Assembly: GCF_037201965.1 (NCBI RefSeq)
Contig: NZ_CP147518.1
Location: 557,001 to 621,000 of the forward strand
Reading direction: 5' to 3'
DNA from: Spirosoma sp. SC4-14
GTDB taxonomy: Bacteria > Bacteroidota > Bacteroidia > Cytophagales > Spirosomataceae
DNA: 64,000 bases
The position numbers were made by a program, and so were the translations under genes. A model generated the notes under the pieces. It did no database searches, was not told where the DNA came from, and was given only the letters and a program-made list of their open reading frames with translations. Every line of letters starts with the position of its first letter. Positions within the stretch are counted from its first letter, which is position 1. Positions 17,579 to 28,154 of this stretch are shown one piece after another.

Positions 17579-20491
17579 ATGAAGTTAAACCTTCGTTATC
17601 AGGAGTCATTTGAAGACCGCCATCACGGTCAGTCAGATGCGGCTCTGGCCGACATGCTCCAGACCATTTCATCGACCGGCCTGCCGGTCAACTCCATCGA
17701 CGAACTGATTGACCAAACGGTCCCGGCTACGATTCGGCTTCCCCGCCCTCTCAATCTGCCAGCGCCCAAATCAGAAACTGAATTTCTGGCGGATTTCAAA
17801 AAAGCGGCCAGCCAGAACAAAATCTTTAAATCGTATATCGGCACCGGCTATTACGACACCATTACGCCAAACGTAATTCTGCGTAACATTCTCGAAAATC
17901 CGGCGTGGTATACGGCCTACACACCCTATCAGGCCGAAATTGCACAGGGACGCCTGGAAGCACTACTCAATTTCCAGACTGTTGTGTCGGATCTGACGGG
18001 TATGGATATTGCCAATGCATCGCTCCTCGACGAAGCTACCGCTGCGGCCGAAGCGATGCACATGCTCTATGCCATGCGTCCGGCCACTAAAAAAACGGCA
18101 GCTACGTTTTTTGTATCAGATCAGTGCCATCCGCAAACCATCGATGTGCTGATAACGCGTGCTACTCCTGTCGGGATTAAGGTGCTTGTTGGTGATCATC
18201 GTACCGCCGACCTGACCAGTGGCGATGTTTTTGGCCTGTTGCTTCAATATCCGGCTTCAGAAGGTGCCGTATTCGATTATACCGATCTGATTGCGGCTGC
18301 TCATGAAGTAGGCATTACAACAGCAGTAGCTGCCGATCTGCTCGCGCTAACGATGCTAACTCCTCCCGGCGAAATGGGGGCTGATGTAGTGGTTGGTTCG
18401 GCACAGCGGTTTGGCGTGCCCATGGGCTACGGTGGACCTCATGCGGCTTACTTTGCTACTCGTGACGCATTTAAACGTCAGATTCCGGGTCGTATTATCG
18501 GGGTTTCGCTGGATGCTGAAGGAAAACCCGCTTTACGCATGGCGCTGCAAACGCGTGAACAGCACATCCGGCGCGAAAAAGCAACCTCAAACATCTGTAC
18601 GGCGCAGGTGCTCCTGGCTGTTATGGCCGGAAGCTACGCCGTCTATCACGGCCCCAAACGGCTGCGGACTATTGCCGAGCGTGTGCATGGGCTCACCAAA
18701 GTGTTTGCAACAGCACTGCGCTGGAGCGCTCATGAACTAAAGACCGAACATTTTTTTGATACCGTTACGGTAAAAATCGGGGATGTAGAATCGTTGAAAA
18801 AATCGGCAAGAGCAGCTCACATTAACCTGCGTTATTTGCCCGATGGGGAGCATGTTAGTGTATCGTTCGACGAAACCAAAACGCTGGACGATGTGCTTGA
18901 ACTGCTGTCGATTTTTGGTGTTAAGGCCGATCTGGATGCGATTTTGGCTAATCTGGAAATTTCGTGGCCCGAACGGCTTATTCGCCAGTCGGACTACCTG
19001 ACTCATCCGGTGTTCAATACGCACCATACCGAGCACGAAATGCTGCGTTATCTGAAATCGCTGGAAGAAAAAGACCTCTCGCTGGTTCATTCCATGATTT
19101 CGCTCGGAAGCTGTACGATGAAGCTCAATGCTACGGCCGAAATGATTCCAGTAACATGGCCAGAGATTGGCAAGCTGCATCCATTTGCCCCGAAAGACCA
19201 AACACTGGGTTATCAGCAACTCTTCAGCGATCTGAACGACTGGCTCTGTGAAATCACGGGTTTTGCCGCTATGTCGTTACAACCAAATTCGGGCGCTCAG
19301 GGCGAATATGCGGGGCTGATGGTGATTCGGGCCTATCACGAAAGCCGGGGCGATTCGCATCGTAATGTCTCGCTGATTCCGCAATCGGCCCACGGAACCA
19401 ACCCGGCCAGTGCCGTAATGGCGGGCATGAAAGTCGTGATCGTAAAATGTGATGAGCGTGGGAACATCGACGTGGCCGATCTGAAAGCCAAAGCCGAACA
19501 ATACAGCAATGATCTGTCGTGTTTGATGGTAACCTATCCGTCGACCCACGGCGTTTTTGAAGAAAGTATCGTTGAAATGTGCGATATAATTCATCAGAAC
19601 GGTGGTCAGGTCTATATGGATGGTGCCAATATGAACGCTCAGGTTGGCCTTACATCGCCCGCAACGATTGGGGCCGATGTGTGCCACCTGAATCTGCATA
19701 AAACGTTCTGTATTCCTCACGGTGGTGGCGGTCCGGGCATGGGCCCTATCGGGGTTGCAGCACATCTGGTGCCTTTCCTGCCCGGTCATGCGCTCGTACA
19801 TACGGGTGGCGATCAGGCCATTCACGCGGTTTCGGCCGCACCCTATGGCTCGGCTAGCATCCTCACTATTTCGTATGCCTATATTGCGATGATGGGGGGC
19901 GAAGGACTCACCAATGCAACAAAACGGGCTATTCTGAACGCTAACTATATCAAAGCACGTTTGGATGGTCATTACGAAACGCTCTATTCGGGTCTGAACG
20001 GCCGGGCTGCTCACGAAATGATTGTCGATTGCCGTCCGTTTAAACAGGCTGCTGGTGTTGAGGTGGAGGATATTGCCAAACGGTTGATGGACTATGGCTT
20101 CCATGCGCCAACGGTTTCGTTTCCGGTGGCTGGCACAGTCATGATTGAACCAACCGAATCGGAGTCGAAAGCCGAACTCGACCGTTTCTGCGATGCCCTG
20201 ATTGCTATTCGGGAAGAAATTCGGGAGATCGAAAACGGTGTAGCTGACCGGATAAATAACGTACTGAAAAACGCGCCACATACCGCCACGGTAGCCCTTG
20301 CCGATGCCTGGAATCGTCCGTACAGTCGTGAGAAAGCCGTGTATCCGTTGCCTTACGTGCGGGCTCGTAAGTTCTGGCCCAGCGTTAGCCGAATCGACTC
20401 GGCCTATGGCGACCGTAATCTGGTTTGTTCCTGCGTACCGACCGATGCCTACGCTACCGAAGTGGCCGAAGAAGTTGGGGCCGAACAATAG
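17579..20491 (+). CDS. gcvP: Glycine dehydrogenase (decarboxylating), P-protein
   Basis: The P-protein of the glycine cleavage system decarboxylates glycine with PLP and passes the aminomethyl group to lipoyl-GcvH. The 970-residue length is that of the fused, homodimeric form. Seen: the N-terminal half with [18 protein letters not shown] and [13 protein letters not shown], and the C-terminal half with [23 protein letters not shown] and the PLP lysine in HLNLHKTFC (K708), followed by a Gly-rich loop. It is single-gene here: neither gcvT nor gcvH is nearby, as is usual in Bacteroidota. It ends at a strong hairpin. Confidence 0.97.
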   Translation: MKLNLRYQESFEDRHHGQSDAALADMLQTISSTGLPVNSIDELIDQTVPATIRLPRPLNLPAPKSETEFLADFKKAASQNKIFKSYIGTGYYDTITPNVILRNILENPAWYTAYTPYQAEIAQGRLEALLNFQTVVSDLTGMDIANASLLDEATAAAEAMHMLYAMRPATKKTAATFFVSDQCHPQTIDVLITRATPVGIKVLVGDHRTADLTSGDVFGLLLQYPASEGAVFDYTDLIAAAHEVGITTAVAADLLALTMLTPPGEMGADVVVGSAQRFGVPMGYGGPHAAYFATRDAFKRQIPGRIIGVSLDAEGKPALRMALQTREQHIRREKATSNICTAQVLLAVMAGSYAVYHGPKRLRTIAERVHGLTKVFATALRWSAHELKTEHFFDTVTVKIGDVESLKKSARAAHINLRYLPDGEHVSVSFDETKTLDDVLELLSIFGVKADLDAILANLEISWPERLIRQSDYLTHPVFNTHHTEHEMLRYLKSLEEKDLSLVHSMISLGSCTMKLNATAEMIPVTWPEIGKLHPFAPKDQTLGYQQLFSDLNDWLCEITGFAAMSLQPNSGAQGEYAGLMVIRAYHESRGDSHRNVSLIPQSAHGTNPASAVMAGMKVVIVKCDERGNIDVADLKAKAEQYSNDLSCLMVTYPSTHGVFEESIVEMCDIIHQNGGQVYMDGANMNAQVGLTSPATIGADVCHLNLHKTFCIPHGGGGPGMGPIGVAAHLVPFLPGHALVHTGGDQAIHAVSAAPYGSASILTISYAYIAMMGGEGLTNATKRAILNANYIKARLDGHYETLYSGLNGRAAHEMIVDCRPFKQAAGVEVEDIAKRLMDYGFHAPTVSFPVAGTVMIEPTESESKAELDRFCDALIAIREEIREIENGVADRINNVLKNAPHTATVALADAWNRPYSREKAVYPLPYVRARKFWPSVSRIDSAYGDRNLVCSCVPTDAYATEVAEEVGAEQ

Positions 20492-20512
20492 GCGTAAATA
20501 CTATAGCAACAC

Positions 20513-20574
20513 AGGAAAGCCCCTTTGGGTAGACACAGATTGGCTTTCCTGTGTCTACCCAAAGGGGCTTTCCT
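20513..20574. terminator. bidirectional terminator, 25-bp perfect stem
   Basis: Arms 20513-20537 and 20550-20574 are perfectly complementary around a 12-base loop. It lies between the convergent gcvP and pirin-like genes and reaches to within 2 bases of the latter's stop codon. Confidence 0.8.
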
Positions 20575-20575
20575 C

Positions 20576-21262
20576 TTAAAGAGTAACCTCTATTAACAGC
20601 AGGATCGCGTCGTTCGATAAGGCTTCAAATTCTATTGTTGAACTCGCAATGTTTGTTAAGGCCAACCCATCGCGGGCGTGGAGCAAACGATTCTGAACTT
20701 CAAAAACACCGCTGACAACGAAGACAAATACACCGTTTTCTGGATTCATAATCGGGTAGTAATCATCGTGGCGGCCATCGAATTTGCCAATAAAACCGAT
20801 ATTGTCGTCCGACGAAAAAATTGTAAAGAGGGTATTTTTCTGCCCTAAATTAAATGCCCACCGTTGATCTGATAAATTTGGCTGGTTTCTGGACAGCCAA
20901 ATCTGAATAAAATTGATCAGCTCGACTCTATAAGGATTTCGGACTTCATAGCTCATCCCGGCATCCAGCGAAAGTACCTGTACCTCGCCTGCTTCAACAA
21001 AATCGTTAGTTTGCAGGGTTTTATATTCGAGCCCGCCAACAACAGGCAGTAGCAAAATATCGGTTGGCTCTTCGACGGTCAGACTGAATTCGGCGCCGGC
21101 TTTTAGTGAGTCGTCGTTCAGGAGCCGAAGCGAGCCAAAGGGTTTGCGACTTTCGTCGAAATATGGGCCAAAATTGAAGCTATGAAAGCTTTGAAACGAG
21201 CCGAGCGTAGAATGGCCTCGCTGATCGGCTAAATAAATCCGGGCTTCTGTCTTGGTGTCCAT
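20576..21262 (-). CDS. Pirin-like (YhhW-type) cupin lacking metal ligands
   Basis: A 228-residue protein that follows the pirin layout: RGHSTLGSFQSFHSFNFGPYFD, then FGSLRLLNDD, FIQIWL and a second cupin half. YhhW-type pirins carry HPHRD plus Glu and His metal ligands in the first barrel. Here the corresponding stretch reads TVEEPTDI and the later ligand region is YEVRNPY, so no metal site remains visible. It is therefore unlikely to be a quercetinase and more likely a binding or structural paralogue. It lies 5 bases after the 174-residue unknown gene, so the two probably share a transcript. Confidence 0.65.
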   Translation of the reverse strand: MDTKTEARIYLADQRGHSTLGSFQSFHSFNFGPYFDESRKPFGSLRLLNDDSLKAGAEFSLTVEEPTDILLLPVVGGLEYKTLQTNDFVEAGEVQVLSLDAGMSYEVRNPYRVELINFIQIWLSRNQPNLSDQRWAFNLGQKNTLFTIFSSDDNIGFIGKFDGRHDDYYPIMNPENGVFVFVVSGVFEVQNRLLHARDGLALTNIASSTIEFEALSNDAILLLIEVTL

Positions 21263-21267
21263 GCTGA

Positions 21268-21792
21268 TCAGGCATTATTGCTTTCCTGAAATGACGTAAT
21301 GGTGAGGTTGGATTGTATGGCAATCATGTCGGTGTCGATACTATTTCCGTTTTTTAGGGCTTCGCGATGGTCGCCATAGGCTACAAGCAGGAGGTTACCA
21401 ATGGTGTCGATCCAGGTTATTGGTTCGCTATAAAACGTAATGGCAATCTTATGTGCGTCTTTATTGGCTACGTGCGACTGGATGATCTCAAAGTTAAATT
21501 GCGAAAACGGCACGTGGAGCTGTCCTGCCTGGTTAGCAATATCTGGCATGATCGTGTTGAGCTGTCGAATGTATCCAATAGCAGCCCGACTGGTCATGCT
21601 GTGGAGCTTTTCGGCGTTAGGAATGTGCTCGATCAGTTCCTGAAAGGTACTGTACTGGCCGTCTGGGTTGAACGACTGAGCCTGCATGAAAAACTCCATA
21701 TACGTATCTTCGAACACATACTTTTCCCATAATTTCTGCGACGATGCATCAATCACCTTTCGGTAACTCAGCCGAATAATACCTTTCCCCAT
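21268..21792 (-). CDS. Hypothetical protein, 174 residues
   Basis: I do not recognise this protein. It has no signal peptide or transmembrane segment and looks like a small globular alpha/beta protein (FNFEIIQSHVANKDAHKIAI, ITWIDTIGNLLLVAYGD). Good coding character in one frame and the tight 5-base spacing to the pirin-like gene support it being real. A hairpin separates it from the dioxygenase gene upstream. Confidence 0.55.
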   Translation of the reverse strand: MGKGIIRLSYRKVIDASSQKLWEKYVFEDTYMEFFMQAQSFNPDGQYSTFQELIEHIPNAEKLHSMTSRAAIGYIRQLNTIMPDIANQAGQLHVPFSQFNFEIIQSHVANKDAHKIAITFYSEPITWIDTIGNLLLVAYGDHREALKNGNSIDTDMIAIQSNLTITSFQESNNA

Positions 21793-21807
21793 GATTTGAT
21801 TAGAAAA

Positions 21808-21838
21808 AAAGGCTTCAGAAAAATCTCCCGAAGCCTTT
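21808..21838. terminator. hairpin terminator
   Basis: AAAGGCTTC (21808-21816) pairs with GAAGCCTTT (21830-21838); on the minus strand the stem is followed by a T-run. It should end the dioxygenase transcript before the 174-residue gene. Confidence 0.65.
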
Positions 21839-21851
21839 CCGACCAGATTAC

Positions 21852-22607
21852 TTATGCACTTACTACAATTGTATGCGTGAGGGTATACCCACCAGAAAGG
21901 CTACCCGATACGGTAGCTAACTCAGTCGTAAATCCGTCCGAAAATACGTTGTCGCTTTCGTTCTTCGTGTCTTGAGCTCCTTTGGTATAACCATACGACT
22001 GCCCGGTTGTATAAACCGTATTTGTAATATCGTAAGGGAAAGCAATCTGGGTAACCAACAACGATTTACCCGAAGAGTTGTAGATATGCACGTGAATATG
22101 CGGAGCCCGTCCTGAGTACCAGCCAGGGAAAACAGAAGTGAACGATACCAGACCGTTTGAGTCGGTTGTCTGACGGCCACGCAAAAAATCGACACTAGTA
22201 AAATTTACACTTTGCATACCCGTTCCGCCGTATTCGGAGTAATAGCCATCTTTATCGCAATGCCAGATGTCGACCAGGGCACCCGATAGGGCTGCACAAC
22301 TACTGTTCGCATTTTTGATGGTGATATTAACGGTAAACGCAACGCCAGTCCGATCGTCGCGAATATCGTTGCGAACGAAGTTGGCTGGCGATTTGGTTGG
22401 GAAAGGACCTTCTGTTTCGGTTGGTGTAACTGAACAGTTGCCGGACGAACTCCCGTTGGTCGAGCCCGTTGAGGTGCTCGTGCCATCGGTCGATGTGGTG
22501 GTGGTTGGATCGACTTCGGTGCTTTTGCATCCGTTTACAGTTGGCATAATAGCAGCTATGCCTAGTAGGCTACCAAAACCTCGTTTCAAAAATTCTTTGC
22601 GCTCCAT
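21852..22607 (-). CDS. Secreted intradiol ring-cleavage dioxygenase-like lipoprotein
   Basis: A 251-residue member of the protocatechuate 3,4-dioxygenase family. The N-terminus has a signal segment with NGC near residue 27, consistent with a lipoprotein, then a Thr/Ser/Gly linker (residues about 35-55) tethering the domain. Iron ligands look intact: Tyr in DGYYSEYGG, Tyr in PGWYSGRAPHIHVHIY and the two His of HIHVH. TETEGPFP is the family's N-terminal signature. Extracellular catechol or lignin-type aromatic cleavage is the likely activity. No aromatic catabolic genes lie nearby. Confidence 0.85.
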   Translation of the reverse strand: MERKEFLKRGFGSLLGIAAIMPTVNGCKSTEVDPTTTTSTDGTSTSTGSTNGSSSGNCSVTPTETEGPFPTKSPANFVRNDIRDDRTGVAFTVNITIKNANSSCAALSGALVDIWHCDKDGYYSEYGGTGMQSVNFTSVDFLRGRQTTDSNGLVSFTSVFPGWYSGRAPHIHVHIYNSSGKSLLVTQIAFPYDITNTVYTTGQSYGYTKGAQDTKNESDNVFSDGFTTELATVSGSLSGGYTLTHTIVVSA

Positions 22608-22923
22608 TGTATTGCTGAAATGATTCTTTGAGAAAATAAATTAGCAGGGAACCAGACCACCCGGAATGTGCTATCGATTAAATTCTGCTTAATTACCTTA
22701 ACGCAGTGACAAACACCCTTCGTTGCAAAGGCTATCAGACTTGTCGGTAAATAGGGTAAATGTGTCGGTAAATGGCAGAAGTACGTAACGACCTGTGGTA
22801 ATCATTTGCCTTCGGCCTCACTGGTATGCATATGGCGTAACCAGACCTAAAAGGTTAAAAAAACTTTTTAGGTCTCACCTGAGGGAATTAGCTAAGTACT
22901 AATGACCAATCAACTAATGGCTA
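22608..22923. other. Intergenic region between LytTR operon and dioxygenase gene
   Basis: A 316-base gap. Apart from the hairpin at 22843-22875 I see no ORF, repeat or clear promoter; it should hold the dioxygenase promoter on the minus strand. Confidence 0.4.
22843..22875 (-). terminator. terminator of the LytS/LytTR operon
   Basis: Arms 22843-22856 and 22862-22875 pair at 13 of 14 positions around an A-only loop. It lies about 50 bases past the response-regulator stop. Confidence 0.6.
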
Positions 22924-23634
22924 TCACCCGCCATATTGCTGGAAAAAGTTGGTTTCGTAACTACCTCCGATTGGAATTTCGTGACCTGGCAGCAATATCG
23001 TTTTGTTTCGTACGGCTTCAATACGGTTCATAGGAACAATAAAAGACCGATGCACCCGAATAAAACGCTCGGAACTATGGCCAGTTTCGGGAAGTTGCTG
23101 AAGTATTGCCTTCATCGTCATACGGCAAACTACCGGTTTGTCCTGCTCACGATGAATTTTAATATAATCGTCCAGTCCTTCGATATATAGAATGTCGGAG
23201 AGTGGAATCTGATAAAGCCGATAGTCGGCCCGAACATACAAACAGGCAGGTTTTTCCTGCTCGTTCTGGAATTGCCTGAACTGATAGGCATCACGGGCTT
23301 TGCTGGCTGCCTGTTCAAACCGCTCAAACGTAAAGGGTTTTAGCAGATAATCGACGGCATTGAGCGAGAACCCTTCAACTGCATATTGGGCATAAGCGGT
23401 GGTGAAAATAACCAGGGTTGGTTGCGGCAGAATTTTGTGAAAATCGAGCCCTGATATGGCAGGCATGTTAATATCCAGAAACAGCAAATCGACCGGAAAA
23501 CTGGCCAAATAATCGAGGGCTTCGTGGGCTCGGAAAAACGTTTTTTGTAGATCAATAAAGTCAATTCGATTGCAGAAGTTACTGAGTACCCGAAGGGCGG
23601 GCGGTTCATCATCGACAGCAATGGCTCGAATCAT
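22924..23634 (-). CDS. LytTR-family response regulator
   Basis: A 236-residue response regulator. The receiver domain has acidic pocket VDDE, the phospho-acceptor Asp in LLFLDINMP (D54), TTAYAQYA and the Lys of YLLKPF. The C-terminal LytTR DNA-binding domain follows (residues about 130-236: ILYIEGLDDYIKI, FIRVHRSFIVPMNRI). It overlaps the sensor kinase stop by four bases (ATGA), so the two are co-translated. Targets are not visible; LytTR regulators in Bacteroidota often control nearby envelope genes. Confidence 0.9.
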   Translation of the reverse strand: MIRAIAVDDEPPALRVLSNFCNRIDFIDLQKTFFRAHEALDYLASFPVDLLFLDINMPAISGLDFHKILPQPTLVIFTTAYAQYAVEGFSLNAVDYLLKPFTFERFEQAASKARDAYQFRQFQNEQEKPACLYVRADYRLYQIPLSDILYIEGLDDYIKIHREQDKPVVCRMTMKAILQQLPETGHSSERFIRVHRSFIVPMNRIEAVRNKTILLPGHEIPIGGSYETNFFQQYGG

Positions 23635-24716
23635 GCAAGTGTCAGATAAAGATCTACCGTAAAATCATTAGGTTCATCTCGAATCAGCAATTGGTGTTTA
23701 TCTGGATAAACCAGGCTAAGTCTGGCTTGGGTGTTGCTAAGACCAATACCACTCGTGCTGATCGTATCCTGCGAAATATGCACCTTTTTATTATAAACGT
23801 GGCAATAGAGCGTCGTTTTTTCTACTGATAACGCTATTTGTATGTAGGCGTCTTCGCTCGGATTCACACCGTACTTGAACGCATTTTCGACGAATGAAAT
23901 CAAAATCAATGGCGCTATTTGTAAGCCATTAGCGAAGCCTTCAACCGAAAAATCGACCCGAACCGTATTATCCAGCCGTAACTTTTGTAGGGCAACATAA
24001 TGGCTGATGTGTTCCAGTTCTTTACCTAGTGGAACCTGATTGAGTGTAGCATCCTGAATAACGTAGCGCATCAGCGACGACAGTTGCGTAATCGCTTCGG
24101 GTGTTCGGTCCGACTGTTCAATAGCCAGCGAATAGATCGTATTTAGCGTATTAAACAGAAAATGTGGATTAATCTGTGCTTTCAGGTACGACAGTTCTGT
24201 ATTCAATTTTTCGCGTTCGGTTTCGCGCCAGCGATTATTGATGCGAATCGCAATCGACAGCAGAAAACTTGCCAGAAACAAAAAAAAGGTTTGGCTGATT
24301 TCGGGCGGCAAACCCGGCTGGTCGGAACCGGGTTTGGGAAACTGACCAGCCGGGCCAGGCGGATGATCGTCGTTTTGGGGCGGTGGTGGTTGATTGGAAG
24401 GCTCAGGCCGATAGGGTCGAATTCCTCTTCGATTAACCTCGACCAGTGTTTGTTCGACCAGAATAAAACAAAGCAGGACGCTCAGTCCATACGGAAGATA
24501 GCTTCTCTGAAAGAATAGTCGTGGAATCAGGTAATAGTAATTGACATAGAAGAACGCAATGGTAAGCAGGTAGGACAATACATTCCGTTGTTCATGCGGA
24601 TTGGTTTTTAGCTCGGCCAGCTTTGCAAACCCGTTGGTTGCAAATAAATAGGGTAAGGCCAGAAAGGTTAGGGAGCCAAACAGATGAATAAGTATGAGCG
24701 AAACGTTCCTGTTCAT
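23631..24716 (-). CDS. LytS-type sensor histidine kinase
   Basis: A 361-residue kinase with four hydrophobic segments, a Pro-rich stretch (residues about 102-138, rich in PPPP and PGP) before the last helix, and the His_kinase signature LKAQINPHFLFNTLN with the phospho-accepting His at about residue 185. The N box ISFVENAFKYGV and GIGLSNTQARL complete the ATPase. I chose the ATG at 24716 (MNRNVSLIL); a frame from 24752 would add 12 unrelated residues. No sensory domain beyond the membrane region is seen. Confidence 0.88.
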   Translation of the reverse strand: MNRNVSLILIHLFGSLTFLALPYLFATNGFAKLAELKTNPHEQRNVLSYLLTIAFFYVNYYYLIPRLFFQRSYLPYGLSVLLCFILVEQTLVEVNRRGIRPYRPEPSNQPPPPQNDDHPPGPAGQFPKPGSDQPGLPPEISQTFFLFLASFLLSIAIRINNRWRETEREKLNTELSYLKAQINPHFLFNTLNTIYSLAIEQSDRTPEAITQLSSLMRYVIQDATLNQVPLGKELEHISHYVALQKLRLDNTVRVDFSVEGFANGLQIAPLILISFVENAFKYGVNPSEDAYIQIALSVEKTTLYCHVYNKKVHISQDTISTSGIGLSNTQARLSLVYPDKHQLLIRDEPNDFTVDLYLTLA

Positions 24717-24875
24717 ACGAAATGAGAAAGAAGGAAAGTTACGTAAACCCATTGTTGCCTGATAGTAATCTCGGTAAATGGTCAGAATTTGCCGGTAAAG
24801 AAAGTGTTAGGATTGGGGTATGCCACACTTTTCTGGCGCAACTTAATGGTGAAGTTACCCGTATAGTAAAAAATA

Positions 24876-24907
24876 AAAGCGGTCTGTATTTCTACACAGA
24901 CCGCTTT
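24876..24907 (-). terminator. terminator downstream of atpC
   Basis: AAAGCGGTCTGT (24876-24887) pairs with ACAGACCGCTTT (24896-24907), with T-rich sequence following on the minus strand. It lies about 20 bases past the atpC stop. Confidence 0.7.
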
Positions 24908-24927
24908 CAACCAATATAGTAAACTGA

Positions 24928-25173
24928 TCAGGCTACAACCGCTTCGGCCAGAACCAGAACTTTATTTTGCAATACTTCAATAACACCACCGTCAACGGTG
25001 AATGTTTGCTGACCCGAAGGAGATTGCACAACAATAAGGCCCCGATCGAGCGTGCTTACCATTGGAGCGTGGTTGTTGAGAACCTGAAACTGTCCCTGGC
25101 TACCCGGAAACGTAACAGCGGTTGCTTCGCCCGAAAAGACCTTACGGTCAGGAGTGATTATGTCTAAGGTCAT
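24928..25173 (-). CDS. atpC: F1 ATP synthase epsilon subunit, short form
   Basis: An 81-residue epsilon subunit with the N-terminal beta-sandwich signatures TLDIITPDRKVFSGEA and FQVLNNHAPMVSTL. The C-terminal helical hairpin found in E. coli epsilon (about 139 residues) is absent; such short epsilons are usual in Bacteroidota. It belongs to the central stalk of F1. Unlike the typical atpD-atpC pair, it is separated from atpD by another gene and a hairpin. Confidence 0.93.
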   Translation of the reverse strand: MTLDIITPDRKVFSGEATAVTFPGSQGQFQVLNNHAPMVSTLDRGLIVVQSPSGQQTFTVDGGVIEVLQNKVLVLAEAVVA

Positions 25174-25179
25174 GCTATT

Positions 25180-25240
25180 GAATGATAAATGATGAATGAT
25201 GAATGATTTTTTAAACGCATTTATAACTCATCATTCATTA
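25180..25240. repeat. AATGATG-type short repeats with inverted copy
   Basis: Tandem AATGATG/AATGATAA units (about 25180-25207) face an inverted TCATCATTCATT copy at 25228-25239, able to form a weak A/T-rich hairpin between the secreted-protein gene and atpC. Confidence 0.45.
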
Positions 25241-25244
25241 TTTT

Positions 25245-25907
25245 TTATAAGACTCCTTTTACGAAATTAAGTACGCTGCCAATTTGTGTTTTGGCCGCTG
25301 GTTCGGCCGCTTTGGCAACCAAACCACCCTGATCGAGCTTACCAACCGTTCCTAAGGCTGTTGAGATGAGCGATTGCCCTGCCGACTGGCTTCCACCAAG
25401 TCCCGATAAGGCTCCCCCTATTCCCTTTAAGCCGCTCGTTAGCTGGCTTGCTTTACCCAGTAGCGAACCTGCCGCTACAAGGCTTTCCAACTGACTGCCA
25501 CCCGAAGCAAGCTTTGCCAGGCTAACTGCTTTTCCTAACACACCATTGCCCAGCGCTCCTGTCGGAATGAGTGGCAATAATGCCTTTAGCTTGCCTGCCT
25601 GAGCCAGCAGTTTGTCTTTAAAGGACGTTGGCTGATTCTGCGCCTGCGATTCCAGACCAGCAATACCAGCCTTTAATTCCTGTGTGGTTGTCGACTTATC
25701 GCCTTTGCTCAGGGCTGCCACTGCCTTATCCAGATGCATATCTGTCGAATTGTCCTGCACTAAAGCTGGCTCGAATTCTGTTTCAACAGTAGTTACAGGG
25801 CCTGTTTGGATACGTAGAGTTTTGGCCTCAGTAGTAACATTGGTTACAAAGAGCAAACTCAGCGATGGTAGTATTACTCCGAGTCTGTATCTAATCGACG
25901 TTTTCAT
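25245..25907 (-). CDS. Hypothetical secreted Gly/Leu/Ala-rich protein
   Basis: A 220-residue protein with a signal peptide (residues 1-28, ending near TEAKT). The first third is acidic and polar; from residue about 95 it is low-complexity and rich in Leu, Gly, Ala and Ser (for example SQLTSGLKGIGGALSGLGG), suggesting amphipathic helices or a membrane- or polymer-associated chain. I recognise no domain. It lies between atpD and atpC but is separated from atpD by a hairpin, so it is probably not part of ATP synthase. Confidence 0.6.
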   Translation of the reverse strand: MKTSIRYRLGVILPSLSLLFVTNVTTEAKTLRIQTGPVTTVETEFEPALVQDNSTDMHLDKAVAALSKGDKSTTTQELKAGIAGLESQAQNQPTSFKDKLLAQAGKLKALLPLIPTGALGNGVLGKAVSLAKLASGGSQLESLVAAGSLLGKASQLTSGLKGIGGALSGLGGSQSAGQSLISTALGTVGKLDQGGLVAKAAEPAAKTQIGSVLNFVKGVL

Positions 25908-25962
25908 AAAACTTATTAGGTTTTGTTTTAAAACTATTAGACGACAGAGTAATAATTGGTCT

Positions 25963-26000
25963 CCCGTATACGATTAATTGTTCATTAAATCGTATACGGG
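25963..26000 (-). terminator. hairpin after atpD
   Basis: CCCGTATACGAT (25963-25974) pairs with ATCGTATACGGG (25989-26000). It follows the atpD stop by 7 bases on the minus strand and would stop or weaken read-through into the secreted-protein gene and atpC. Confidence 0.65.
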
Positions 26001-26006
26001 AAGAGA

Positions 26007-27626
<1,620 letters not shown>

Positions 27627-27848
27627 TCATTTTCTGGTTGATGAAAACCGGAATGGGTTTGGCAATAAGGTTTTTAGGTTTTGAATTGGCAGAATAGAGC
27701 AAAAACCAAATTTGTACAAAAGCCAGAATACAGAAAAATTTAGCTATAGGATCAACCCTTTCCCGAAGAAATGGGTCTATTTGTTCAGAAAGGAAAATAA
27801 GGAGTCAGTTGGGCTGTAATGGATTCCTGCTTTATATCTATACAGAAT

Positions 27849-27879
27849 TTTGTTGACAACATTTGCACGGGTAGGTTTT
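27849..27879 (+). promoter_or_regulatory. Promoter of the lipoprotein/MNIO locus
   Basis: TTTG at 27849-27852, a 19-base spacer and TAGGTTTT at 27872-27879 fit the Bacteroidota consensus at all but the last base. Predicted transcription start is near 27887, about 70 bases before the lipoprotein ATG. Confidence 0.45.
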
Positions 27880-27956
27880 GTCTAAATATACTGTGAATGA
27901 AACGCCTTACTTATTTTCGATCGGTTTTCAGCGGATTCATAATAAACTGCAATACA

Positions 27957-28112
27957 ATGAAACTTTCCAAAGCTCTTCTCCAGACCATTGCGGTGGCTGT
28001 TGCCGTTACAACGGTTAGTTCATGTGCTAAAACCAAAACAATTAAACCGAAAGAAGCCAAGGCCGAAAAGCAGGAAATTCCTTACAACTGTCCTGCCTGT
28101 GGCATGGGTTAA
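27957..28112 (+). CDS. Small lipoprotein ending CPACGMG, candidate MNIO precursor peptide
   Basis: A 51-residue protein from the ATG at 27957; the frame also opens at 27897, but the later start gives a clean signal peptide. Residues 1-22 form a Sec signal with lipobox VSSC, so mature protein would begin at lipidated Cys23. A Lys/Glu/Ala-rich linker (residues 24-43) follows, then the C-terminus YNCPACGMG with two further Cys spaced CxxC. The stop is 42 bases before a DUF692/MNIO enzyme, whose family modifies Cys-containing precursor peptides. I infer this is its substrate and that the C-terminal Cys are the target. CxxCGM also resembles copper-binding Cys motifs (as in NosL). It could instead be a plain metal-binding lipoprotein. 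Confidence 0.7.
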   Translation: MKLSKALLQTIAVAVAVTTVSSCAKTKTIKPKEAKAEKQEIPYNCPACGMG

Positions 28113-28154
28113 CAACTGCCTTGCAATCAGAAATCTGTTTGTTTAGAAACATAT

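Noticed and set aside
19277-20488. 403-residue minus-strand ORF inside gcvP
   Set aside because: Fully antisense to the conserved gcvP reading frame; composition rich in Arg, His and Asn typical of a shadow frame, with no recognisable motif.
21852-22607. Aromatic catabolic island around the intradiol dioxygenase
   Set aside because: Neighbouring genes are a pirin homologue, an unknown protein and a two-component system; no other aromatic-degradation genes were found.
24722-24919. 65-residue ORF between atpC and the LytS kinase
   Set aside because: Runs through the atpC terminator hairpin and has no coding character or homologue-like motif.
27897-27956. Longer start for the small lipoprotein (ATG at 27897)
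   Set aside because: The 20 added residues would precede a complete signal peptide, and the lipobox spacing only fits the ATG at 27957.
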